Positions 43,800-54,590 of a stretch of DNA of 64,000 nucleotides are shown in pieces (the stretch's first letter is position 1; each line of letters begins with the position of its first letter). The DNA is taken from positions 45,424 to 109,423 of the forward strand of contig JASAND010013532.1 in assembly GCA_030248195.1 (NCBI GenBank), in the 5' to 3' direction. The notes under the pieces were generated by a model that was not told the origin of the DNA, searched no databases, and saw nothing but the letters and a program-made list of their open reading frames with translations. This stretch comes from Trissonchulus latispiculum. Its lineage: Eukaryota > Nematoda > Enoplea > Enoplida > Ironidae. Position numbers and translations under genes: made by a program.

Positions 43800-43985
43800 G
43801 TTAGCTTTTGACTAAAGTTTCAACTCCCCGACATTTGCCGTCTCTGAGACAAAAGAATGGGAGTATGTTATTGCCATTTGCCATTGCTAATTGTGACACT
43901 AAAATTCTACCGGAAGAAGGATTCGATCTGTGACCGGACCAGCGCCAAGCGGACACCCTAGCGACTACACTACTCTGACTATAAC
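43800..43985 (-). mobile_element. tRNA-derived SINE-like repeat, antisense
   Basis: The minus strand reads a tRNA-like head from about 43985 (AGTAGTGTAGTCGCTAGGGT as A-box region, GATCGAATCC as B box) followed by a T-rich body. It lies just outside the 3' LTR. It belongs to a family different from the SINEs at 17.6-18.3 kb. Confidence 0.45.
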
Positions 43986-44440
43986 GTTTTTATTGAGTAA
44001 ACTGCGAGAGAGAAAATAATCATTTATCTATATATGTTTATTTTAAACAATTTATTTTATCTAAATTCTAAAGCAAAGCAAACACTAATGAAATAAATAC
44101 AGTGCAAGCTCAAACTCAGTCTTAGCACACGAAAATTGTAACAACAGGTTTAGCTATTTATTGATCTGTTAAACCCTGCCAATCAAGTGACAGGCAAATA
44201 ACGCCCGATTTTCGGTAGTATGAGAAAAGGCAGAGAGTGATCGTTTGCAAAACAATTTACAGGGCATTGAAAATGAACTAAATCGACTGTAATGATGCTC
44301 TGAAAATTGCAAAATCTTAGAAAAATTGTTGGACAAAAAACCTGCGTAACAGGGACATGAGTTGACGTTAGGACGGAAATCCTCCGCGCCAAGCAATTTA
44401 CATGCAAAACATATGAATTGAGATGGGTCAACCCATTACA
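43986..44440. other. No gene recognised
   Basis: AT-rich sequence with two overlapping minus-strand open frames of 75-82 codons and no recognisable protein. Confidence 0.4.
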
Positions 44441-45388
44441 AGTATACCGCCTCCGGCGGTATAAAAATTTTTATTTATCGAAAACATTGGAAAATCGTCA
44501 AAATTCAACGTTTTTTGCAGCTGAAAAGTGGGGTGTTCAGAAAGAATTGCAAATTACTCTAATTAAGAGGCCTAAATAAAAATTTTAACTCCAGGGTTCC
44601 GTAGTACTTGAATTGGCAGTTTCACTGATACCAATGGTTTCATTGTATGTTTTTCCAGTTTCGAGATCTTTTTGACGCAAAAATGGGCATTTTTAGCAAA
44701 ATTTTTAAAATTTCGGTTTTTTCGAATATATACTTGGCTAAATTCCGACAACAGTATGGTCCTAAATTGCCTATTTTCTATTCCAACTTGTGTATTCATG
44801 TCTTCGGCTCTATTTGCAGCATGAATTATGCTGATAGCTGCGTCCAGTACTTCTCAGCGTGCCAGACGGGACCCTCGAATCCCGAATTTCACAAAACAGC
44901 GATTTTTAAAATTTTTCAAAATATGGCATATTATACATCAATCGAAAGCGCTCATTGCAGGGATGAATTCTTCTCATAGAATTATGGGCCGGAAATGCTT
45001 CTATTTTAAGTTAACCGCTGTTAAATGTTTCATTCCATCAGGAGGAACAAGGGTCTTGTTTCTCCGAGAAATTCTTTATAGAATCTTCTGATCAAGCCCA
45101 TCCGGCTGGAAACCGTACGAAAACGCTTTTCTTAATAGTTTTTAAAGGTGTATAACAAAATAAGCTAAAAACATAGAGTTGATTTGCGAAAATTTGCCTC
45201 AGCTGGCTGCAGCACCCTTGTGCTCGCTCATATTAAAATTGCACACAGTTGATGGCTCGTAACTTACGGAGAACTGAACAAAACAACTAAAAATTTAAAC
45301 TTGATATGCACGACATATGTGGCTAACTTATGTGTGAAAACGAGCGATATCCGTCGCCTAAAAGTTTTTCATGATGGACCCCCCCCCC
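44441..45388. mobile_element. TTAA-ended non-autonomous element (family B relative)
   Basis: The right end reads GGACCCCCCCCCCC then TTAA (45389-45392). The subterminal sequence (ATGTGTGAAAACGAGCGATA) matches the ends of the 60.7-63.7 kb repeat. The left limit, near a TATACCGCC/GGCGGTATA hairpin at about 44441, is uncertain. No coding capacity. Confidence 0.45.
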
Positions 45389-45844
45389 CTTAAGTTCTTT
45401 CAGATAGTCATGTTCAACAGATTCCCACCGAAATGTAATGAGCTGACCCGAAAAAACCAAGCCGGCTTCCGACCAGGACTAGGGTGTGTGGATCAGATTT
45501 CCTCATTACGCCAAATCTTGCAGCGCCGGCATGAGTTTCGAAAACCGACGGTCGCCGCGTTTATCAATTTTAAAGCCGCTTTCGACTGCATCGATCGAGC
45601 TGCCCTTTTCTCAGCTATGAGTGCAGAAGGTGTTCCGGTAAAGTTTGTCAGGCTCATTGAAATGCTTTATACGGAAACCAACTGTAAGGCCCGAAGCAAC
45701 CGCCAGTTATCGGATTGTTTTGCCATCAAGACTGGGGCACGCCAAGGATCCGTGCTGTCCCAATCTTTGTTAAACTACGTGGTTGATTGGGTGATGTCCG
45801 CTGCTATAACTCCTGAAGACGGAGTGTCTATCTCAGACGAGCAT

Positions 45845-46258
45845 AGGCTAACGCGGGGCGGTCTGGGGGGGGTCCAAGCCCCCCCCCAAATCCGGGCAAG
45901 GTACAAACCCTATTGCCGTCGGGGACGAGGGGTAACAAAAAAATGGCCAAGGGGTATCCAAAAATAGCCAGAAAAATTAGGTTTTACAGTAAAATTTCAA
46001 AAATGTTTTAGCTAAAATGTTTAATTTTTCGGGAAAATCGGGCAAAGTTTTGAATTTTTTTCCACAAATTGAAGTGTTTTTGTAAATTTTGACAAAAGAT
46101 TAAAAATTTTTATAAAATTAGCGTTAATTTTTCGAAAAATTTTACAAATTTATTCTTGAGGTAAAAGCCCCCCTGAAAATTTTTGTTCAAGGTACAAGTC
46201 CCCTCAAAATTTTTTGGGGACAAGCCCCCCCCAGGACCCGACCCTATGTTAATGTATG
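45845..46258. mobile_element. Retroposon nested in the LINE, 11-bp target duplication
   Basis: A 414-bp insertion from AGGCTAACGCGGGGCGGTCT to ...GACCCTATGTTAATGTATG, flanked by perfect CAGACGAGCAT (45834-45844 and 46259-46269). It splits the RT frame just before the catalytic YADD. A relative lies at 16914-17144. Confidence 0.85.
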
Positions 46259-47093
46259 CAGACGAGCATGTTCGAATCGCTGATCTGTACTATGCAGATG
46301 ATATTGTTATCTTCGCCGAGTCGACCCTACAAATCCAAGAAATGATCTCGCGCACAGCAACTACTGCAGCCAAGGTGGGTATGATTATCAGCGCTGCATA
46401 GACTAAAATAATGTCCTGCTGTTGCAATGACCCTCCAACTGTCAATGAAGTTGTTAATGAATTTTCCTATCTGCCATTACAGTTGCTGGTGATACTGGCT
46501 CGGAGATAAGGAACAGAATTGCCAAGGCATCTCGCTCCTTTGCGTCCTTCTATAAAAGCCCTTGGGCAAAACCTAATGTCAGCCTGCAGACAAAACTTGT
46601 CGTTTTCAATGCGGCAATCATGCCCACCTTACTCTACAGATATGAGACGTGGGTTTTCAAGCATGTAGATGCTGTCGCTCTGAGAACGTTCGAAAACATG
46701 TGTTTGCGGCGACTTCTGGGTGTAAGCAAAAGGGACAGAATCTGAATCTTTATCATTCATCATTCCTGCCATCGTTCCCATCCTGCAGACGAGATTGTCA
46801 GAAGACGGAGATTGCAGTGGTTAGGGCATTTCCTACGGATGGGCCCGCAGCTCTTCCCGAAGATATGCCTGACATCTAACATTCCAGCTGACTGGAAACA
46901 GCCCTGAGGAAGAGCTTTTGATACGTGGGCCCGCGTTGTCGTCAAGGAAATGCAGCCTGCCTTCAGAGAACTTCCTTGGAAACGGCGGAAAAAAGATCCT
47001 GAGATGCAGCCGACTGCAGAAGATCGCGACTGATGACGAGAAAAAACTGCTATGGCAATGGCCCCCAGCATCCGCGGAGACAGGTGAATACAG

Positions 47094-47094
47094 G

Positions 47095-47157
<63 letters not shown>
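47094..47157. repeat. (TA)n microsatellite at the LINE end
   Basis: About 60 bp of alternating TA following two CAGGTGAATA units. It generates spurious Tyr-Ile frames on both strands. Confidence 0.9.
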
Positions 47158-47158
<1 letters not shown>

Positions 47159-48360
47159 ACATATAATATGTCCCCATATGTTCTCAAAAACATGCAAAGT
47201 TAGAGTTCCGCATCAAATTGTGGCCGAGCTATTCCGGTTCAAAGTTGGAAAACTTGAAAATTCCAGTGATGATCCCTGCAAGGTCTGGTGGAGACCGAAA
47301 GCCATCGAGATCAGGGCTGACCGATACACCAAAAAGGCTTTACTAAGATAACATTTTAGTGCAGAAGCGGCTCACAGGCAGGCTATCCAGGCATTCACAA
47401 TGCAGGCTTCAGTGGTGCACTGACCTAACTTTGGAGGACTGAACACTTATTTTAGCTTATTTTAACTTGCACAGGCAGCATCTTAGACCCATGGTTCTAT
47501 GAGAAAAGTTGCTCATCGTTCCACTAGCTATCTATTGAATTTGGCTTATCTTTATCATATTTGGCTGTATTTGGAAAAATCAAAAATTTGTACCTTTCAG
47601 CTGTAAAGATCAATGATGCCGCAACAGCAGACATGATCAATACTGACATATTTGTTTTGGCCACCTTAAGTGACAGACAAGGATATATTGATTTGCCAAG
47701 TTCGGTGATTTCTTATCACATAATGAGTGAGAAATTATCAAAATACTGTGAAATTAGGCAAAATGGCCGTTTTTAGCAAAATTTGCTGTTTTGTGGCAAG
47801 TTTTTTGAACTTACTATAAATGATAACCTTTTATAAGGTGTCTTTTATGCGTAGAGTGCAGCTGTCTTTACGGCATTTCTTTAACGTTGTCAATCTTTCA
47901 GGACAAGCAAACGAGTACTGTAGGTCCTGGTCCTGTTTTTCATGGTCCAAAAACGACTGATCTTCCAAAATTCTGATTTTAAGAATTCTCTCAACAGAAT
48001 TGCACCAAGTTGATGACTAAGCCCTGTGTCGTTAACTCGTGTGCAAAGTTGTAGCGCTGTATCTTTCATATATACAGCAGAACATTCTTCTGCCACAAAC
48101 TTTTTAATCTAGGTTTTTAATCTTCCTTGTGTGTTTAACCCTTGTCAAGGTCACCTTTGAAGGGGTCTGCAGAACGACAGAAGTAACACTATGGAAAACA
48201 CTCTTGTCTTGTTTTGAAGCCCACACTACAAAATAACTATAAGAAGTAACATTATGCGAAACGCTCTTGTCTTGTTTTGAAGCCCCACACTACAAAATAC
48301 ATGTGAATGAACAAATCGGAGATGGTAGAAAAATCGGCCAAAAAGCGACCCCCTAAATTT
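47158..48360 (-). mobile_element. Family B repeat, inverted copy
   Basis: Collinear (reverse complement) with 60.7-61.9 kb and 62.5-63.7 kb. Shared landmarks include the CCCCATATGTTCTC end, GACCCATGGTTCTATGAGAA, AGAGTGCAGCT, CAGGACAAGCAAACGAGTAC and CTCTTGTCTTGTTTTGAAGC. It starts flush with the LINE's (TA)n. No coding capacity. Confidence 0.7.
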
Positions 48361-49745
48361 AGAAAACATTCATACATGGGCAATGGATGCGACCGTGGCC
48401 TATACAGCCAACGAAAATTTTGCGCGGGGGTCAAAAATTTCAAATTAGACTTGTTTATTGTAATTTTGCAAACATCAACTTTGTCAAGCGATTACTTTAG
48501 CTAAAAATCAGTATTCGGGGCAACTAAAAAGGCTCTCGGGGTATTCTTGTGCAAAACATATCTGTTAAAGGGCAATTCTACAGCGTGTGTATATTAAATG
48601 CCCCACAATCGCTGGAAAAACATCGGTCGAATTTTCGCAAAAACTGCATTTTTAATCATTACAGACAAAGAAATAACTGTTGGGTAGTGATCACGCCTCG
48701 AATAGCTGGCCTTACCAAATAATCGACAAATTTAGTTTAATTTTACGGCCTGCGTAGCTCGAGAAGTGGTGGATTATTTGATTTCTGCAAAAAATGACAA
48801 GTTTTTGAAGCTAAAATATGAGAGTTTGTTGGCTATATCTCACAATAGAGAAAAGCTAGAAAGTTGCTTCAGAAAGCAAAACTGTAGGGCATAAAGAGAT
48901 CTTTCGAATGAATATAGGTGTAACTATGCAGCTGCTAGCCAGCTGTCAGAAATCTGCTAAATCCACCCCGAACGGAAACGCCCACTTTTCGAAGCGGGGC
49001 TACGTCGTGGGTGCTATAACACTAAAAAGAAGTAATTTTGGAAAGATTCATCAAAGTTGAACGGGATTTGGGCCATGTATATTAGGCCAAGAACCCCAAG
49101 AACCCCCAACAAAAATTTAAAACTGGACATATATGGAGTTACAGAACAAATTTCATCAAACAGTTGAAAACCCAAGAAGCCCCAGTACCCCAAAAACCCC
49201 CATCGAAGAAATTGCAACAATGTAGTTGTGGATCAAATCTCTTAGTAAAATTAAGAACCCAGAGCGGCTAGAACCACTACGAAAAAAAGCTTCAGGAAAA
49301 CAATTAGTGGATCTGAACGTAGCATAAAGTGACTTTTATCTTGACATGGGCCGTAATGATTTTGAAAATTTCCTGACAGATCGAAGCAAAATGTCGGTGC
49401 GCCGAAGGCGCAAAATTTTTCTAAAAGGATTTCTGTAGCTCAAAACCTTTACAAAGCAATCCATTAAAGTTTGCATCTGAGTATCAACAGCTGAACCTTT
49501 TTGTTATCTAGGTGAGTTTAAAAATATTGTTGGAAGAAATATAACTGGAAGAAAATATATTCAAAACTGTACAAAAACCAAACGCAAACTGTTAGCATTA
49601 AATGTTGATGAAGGTTTTGAATTTTGAAAAAATATAATAATGAAAACCTTTGAAAAAGATTAATCTGTTGGAAGTATTAGTCCTGTTGTAAATTAGCATG
49701 TTTTACAGAGAATTAATCTGATGCGGTAAAGCAAATCAAAATTGA
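48361..49745. other. Non-coding, repeat-like sequence
   Basis: No gene recognised. AT-rich sequence whose style resembles the non-coding interiors of the TTAA-ended elements, but I could not define ends. Confidence 0.4.
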
Positions 49746-49749
49746 AATC

Positions 49750-50011
49750 TAATTCCAACAGTGCTGATCCCCGCGCAGGGACGCCGCGAGGGTTCCAACA
49801 GTACTGACCCCCGCGCAGAGACCTGTTAATCTGCGCGAAGGTTCCAACAGTGCTGACCCCTGCGCAGAGACACGCTGCTCTGCGCGAGGGTTCCAAAAAT
49901 GCTGAACCCCGCACAGGGTCTTCTGCGCAGCGCTTTGCGCTGCGCGGGGGTCACAAATTTTGCTGCGCACTGCGCGGGGGTTTCGGATTCTGGCCTATAC
50001 ATGTATAGGCC
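49750..50011. repeat. GC-rich tandem repeat and palindrome
   Basis: About five diverged units of roughly 55 bp containing GCTGACCCCCGCGCAG and TCTGCGCGAGGGTTCCAACA (49755-49980). A perfect 20-bp palindrome, GGCCTATACATGTATAGGCC, follows at 49992-50011. All frames through it are repeat artefacts. Confidence 0.75.
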
Positions 50012-50233
50012 CAGTATAGGCATTGCGCATGTGTGAAAACATTACCATTCTTTGCTCGGTACTCACATTCATATTCATCACCGCGTAGTAGTACATACCT
50101 ATTCCTATTGCTTGTGTAATAGAATTAAGAAAATTATAGAAAACAATGTGTGAAAACAAAGTAATTTTGGAAAATCAGAAAAATAGAAGAAAACAAACGA
50201 TTACAGAAAACACAAGCATTTTACTCCACGTAC

Positions 50234-50908
50234 CTTAACAACATGCTGAGGTCCCAGATACAAATACTGGAGGAAATCTCTGACAGATTCACCGGCGAAA
50301 TCGTCAAACTGAATCTGGCCAGTTTTGGCTTCAGAAAACTGGGATTCCAAATTACTTTTGAGGATCGAGCTTCTCCTTAGAATGAAACGATGGCAATAGA
50401 AGATGACGTCATCAGAGCATCTGATTTGCATATCACTGTAGGGATTATCAGGACTGTCGATGCCATTCCATAGTTCCACGAAATGTGGATTAGGTTGACC
50501 GTAACTCTGCTGCAGAAACTTGTTCATGTGGAATTGGGTGGAAGGGGGTTTTTCCTTAATTCGGAGTTTGATTCGTGAAGTGCTATTTATAGTTACACCA
50601 TAATGAGCACGATTTTGAAGGAAGACGGGGTCTGTCCTGCTTAGACTCCAAATGAAGCATCCACAGAACGTATCATCAAGTATCGGATACCAAGTCTTCA
50701 AAGTTTCGATCCAAATTTTGATGCAGAACCTAGAACCATCATCAGCCTCTGTTGTTGTAAAGATGAGTTCCCAGATTTGCGTACGCAGGTTCAAAACAAG
50801 CGTAATCCTCACGCTTTCGCTAAGACGCTTATACAGCACCAATTCCTCACTATCACCAGCCATTGATTTTGGCTTGGCCATGTCCCACTCGAACGTACAA
50901 TCTATCAT
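50234..50908 (-). CDS. BTB/POZ-domain protein, exon 1 (gene 1)
   Basis: ATG at 50908 (MIDCTFEWDMAKPKSMAGDS) and open to a donor AAG|gtacgt at 50234, phase 0, 225 codons. Residues about 1-135 form a beta-rich region without a name (possibly MATH-like). The signature NPHFVELWNGIDSPDNPYSD leads into a BTB fold (DMQIRCSDDVIFYCHRFILR, then FLQYLYLG). BTB proteins dimerise and often act as substrate adaptors for Cullin-3 ubiquitin ligases. Exon 1 of gene 2 has the same layout and the same splice point. The expected second exon (BTB end plus BACK helices) was not found down to the transposon-filled region, so this gene may be truncated. Confidence 0.75.
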
Positions 50909-50939
50909 AGTGAATCAGTGATTGGCACAAATACACAGA

Positions 50940-53900
50940 TTTAAGGACAGTGTTAATCCTGAAACATTACTACTGTTGCGATCAATGCCTTATTTGAAGC
51001 AAAGTGACTATAAACTTAGAAATATCTTAGTCTATGATTTGTGCCTCCCATGTATAATTGTCAGTTTTGCATAGTAATCATCCCATGTTAGCAGCTCGCT
51101 TTCACATTTTTCACGGATTAGCTGTCAAGTCCGCGTTTATTTAATTTCTTGTTGCAAAGATTGAAACAGCTACCAACTTCAGAGCTTATGCTACTGGGTG
51201 GAGGAAGTTAATAACCACCAAAAATCCCTGCAGAATAAATTAATAAAGACACGACGTCACTTTTGAAGTTCGTTGAAAGGTGTTGGTGTGTATTTTTGGA
51301 CTTTAAAAGCGCAACCGTTATTGAAATTCATTCAAATTTGCTACAACTACATTATTTTGCCTATAAACATTTTAGAAAAGTTGCCGCATGAAAATTTGAG
51401 TTTTGGAGAAACTAGCTTCTATACGCCATAACTTGCACTGTGGCCTCCCTGCACAGACAAATTTATAGTCATTCGAATTCTCTCACCAAGACCTACAACT
51501 TTGCTCTCGAGCGTATTTTTCGATTTCTTGCGGTTCAAGAGATAGGAAGGAAAATTCATTTTCGTGGTCCAAAAATTTTTGAAAAGTCAAATATTACAAG
51601 TTTTTGACAACATCAACAGCTCTGGTCCGTTAGTCAGGTATTGGAAAAATTTTTGGAAATAATGTCGGATCGCTGGATCAGCCAGGATCCAACAATCTTG
51701 GAATCAGTTTGAAAAAGTTTTATCTGCCAAACCGATCCTATCTACATCATACAGTGCAGACAATGTGCCAACCTACTATGTACACAGGATATTACGATTT
51801 TGGTACGTAGGGCAGACTGTCTTACATAAGCAAAAACGTTTGCCGAATATACACAAAAATCTATCAAGGGCTTACGGTAAACGCAAACATCCACTTAATG
51901 CGCACGATTATTGGAAGTAAAAATAAATACTATTCAGCAAAACTGGATGTTAATGTCTATACAGGTTTGAACTCATAAAAACAGGCAAAGTCGGCAAATT
52001 CCAAGGAACCAGCAGAACAATAAATGGAACTCCAAAATTTTGCAATTATTACTTTTTCCAATTAGAATTTCTTTGTTGCCAACACTGTAGGGAAGGCAAT
52101 AAATCTTTCTAATCTACGACAAATTCAAGGAAAATAAAACTGTTTTCAATTGCCAAAGAAGCACAACTCTGTCAGACCCCAAATTTGTAGTTTTATCGTT
52201 TAGTCGTTAATTTCAAAATTTCTAAACTTTGATAATTTAGATCAAGCTTCACCTAAATTTGGAATGAATAACAAAGACTGCGGATACTGTAAATAGGCAC
52301 TGTATCAAAGCCACAGCAGCGAGCAAAGACCATTCATTCCAGCTGGCAGTCACGCTTGACGTCAGTGTTATATTCTAAGCACTAATTACATAGTTCTGGT
52401 AAAGGTGACGTTTAGTGTCTACGAAAGTCGCCCGACACGCAGCAAAATGCCAGGATTATCTACTTCCAATTTCCCACAATTTCCCTTGAAAACTATTGAA
52501 TCTGCTTTTACTCATTTAACAATAGCGCATGCATACATATAACAGGGTTAACAGAAAATCTCAAATAGATAAATTAATTCTTGTTAGGGTATGCCTTGTT
52601 CTGTCGATCAGTTAGTTCACTAGCTGTGGGCACCAAGTTCGGGATTCCTTAAATGCTGGAGATGAAGATGACTCAGAGTTTTCCGGCTCGGTTCGGCTCG
52701 CGAGAAAATGAGGTTCGGCTCGGCTTGGGAAAATTTTGAAATTGGGTCTGCTCGACTAGGCTCGGCTCGCAAAGCCTGAAATTTGACATTTCTTCGACAG
52801 CATAGAATTTTTTCTTGCGACTGCATCGAATTTTGTTTATTTCCATGTTGTCTTGGTCAAATTTCTTGAAAACAGCGTCTAGCCTTTGTGTACTATAGAA
52901 AGACCAAAAAATGTGTGTACCAACAATGTACATATATATATTTTTAAAATTGTCAGAAACTCGAGATTTTGAAAATTCGGAAAAATCTGGATTTCAGGGC
53001 TTCATTCATGGAAAATATAAAATTTTTAGTTTTTCGCCCAATTTTCATCGCAATCAAAATTTTGTTTCCACGATCAAACAGAGCTGGTACCATTGCCCAT
53101 TTTTGCTGTTACAAGCTTTTCACGAAAATGCACCCAGTTTCCGGAAAATATTGTGGACGGATCACCATTATGCAATACCAAGAAGAGAAGCCCTCTAGTG
53201 CCTTACCCTTCTTCTATGACATAAGGGGAAAATATTACTCTTGATATTACTGAATCAGATCGGCAGATTTTTTATACCTATCCGATCCTCCACAATCCAC
53301 ATCACTAGCAAGAATCTAGAAGGTGTGTACTGTGTACTGTTTAATAAGCATAACAGCACAAATATGGCTCAAGACGGGCGGGCAGGACTGCGTCAGCCAA
53401 TATCAACCAAGTGTCAAAAGCCGTCAAGTGTTGCCCTTTAGACGGTCTCAAGACAATCTGCTGCCAAATAGAATAAAAGTTTGATCTCAAATTTGACTTC
53501 GAATGCATTCATTCGTCTGATCAGCCAATAAATTTAATCATTAACTTAAAAATTGTGCATTTATTAGTTTTTCAATTTAAATTTTTTGTTGCAAACACTG
53601 TAAATCTTACTGAACTGTTCCAGATCCAGAGAAATTTTTATTTTCTACAGTAGCAAGAGACACATAATGCTGTCAAACTATAAATTTGTAGTTTTATCCT
53701 GTTTATTAGTTGATTAAAGGATTTGCAAGCATTGGTGACTTATAACTAGGAATTCACTTAATTAGTTTATTTGAATACAAATTGAAGCTGACAGATTAAA
53801 CAACGAATACTGTATATACCGGGGCAAAGCCACTGAAGCGAGGCAGCCAGCGTTTCCGTTGGAAAAAACATAAGACTTTATATTCTAAATATTTGCACGG

Positions 53901-54118
53901 ATTTAATTTCAGGGGGCAAACTGGACTAGCTCAGAGTTTTTGCAGCAGCAATCATGAGAAGCGACCAAAAGTTTTCTCTCACGTTTCGTTCACGACTATC
54001 TACCCCAATGAGGTCCGGAAACGAGCAAAGGTATCCCGCGACTGTGGGAAGGTTAAGGATATAACAAGTTACAAGCGACGTTAAAAGTTATGTTCACATT
54101 GTTTTACATTCATATATA
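50940..54118. other. Intergenic region with a diverged duplication
   Basis: No gene recognised. Segments at about 52060-52370 and 53560-53870 are related in order (TTTGTAGTTTTATC, then AAACTTGG-type and GGCAAAGCCAC words), about 1.5 kb apart, suggesting an old duplication alongside the BTB gene pair. A GGCTCGG/CTCGGCTCG-rich tract lies at 52680-52770. Confidence 0.4.
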
Positions 54119-54126
54119 GTTTCACA

Positions 54127-54587
54127 TAGTGATGTTTCAGTCACTGAAACTGAAACTGAAACTAGGTTTCAGTTTGTACAGGTTTCAGTTTCAGTCACTG
54201 AAACTGAAACTGAAACTATTTTGATAAGAGACCTGAAACTGAAACTGAAACATTTTTAGGCAGCCGACTGAAACTGAAACTGAAACTGAAACTAAATTGG
54301 GTAAAAGACTGAAACTCGGACTGAAACTAGTTTCAGTCCTTCCCTAAATCTTGAAATTTTTAAGGTTTTGAGCTTCGATTCTGTTAACATTGCTGTAAGA
54401 GAGGCTGAAAAAACAATAAATTCTGCTTTATATTAACTCAGAGAGCTTTAAACCGTTGTTTTTAAAGCGAACTGAAACTGAAACTGAAACTCCGACTGAA
54501 ACTAAAACTGAAACTGAAATTATTTCGAACCACCGACTGAAACTGAAACTGAAACTGAAACTAAAATCGGCTACTGAAACAACACTA
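54127..54587. mobile_element. hAT-like MITE with CTGAAA arms
   Basis: A 461-bp element with TIRs TAGTGATGTTTCAG and TAGTGTTGTTTCAG and a perfect 8-bp target duplication GTTTCACA (54119-54126, 54588-54595). Its arms are long runs of ACTGAA/TTTCAG hexamers in both orientations. The distal target copy contains the stop codon of BTB gene 2. Confidence 0.85.
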
Positions 54588-54590
54588 GTT

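Larger units (their letters stand above)
45395..47157 (+). pseudogene. LINE (non-LTR) reverse transcriptase fragment
   Basis: RT motifs run from NQAGFRPGLGCVDQISSLRQ through AAFINFKAAFDCIDRAALFS and KTGARQGSVLSQSLLNYVVD. After an insertion (45845-46258) they continue to LYYADDIVIFAESTLQIQEM. Downstream fragments in other frames (ETWVFKHVDAVALRTF, then RRRLQWLGHFLRM) are typical of a LINE RT C-terminus. The 5' end, endonuclease and first RT blocks are missing, and several frameshifts and stops are present. The 3' end runs into a CAGGTGAATA repeat and (TA)n, a common LINE tail. Dead copy. Confidence 0.8.

Noticed and set aside
46760..47197. Minus-strand frames with Tyr-Ile repeats
   Set aside because: Read through the (TA)n tract at the LINE 3' end.
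49690..50023. Minus-strand frames in the GC-rich repeat
   Set aside because: Three frames are open at once through tandem repeats; typical artefact.
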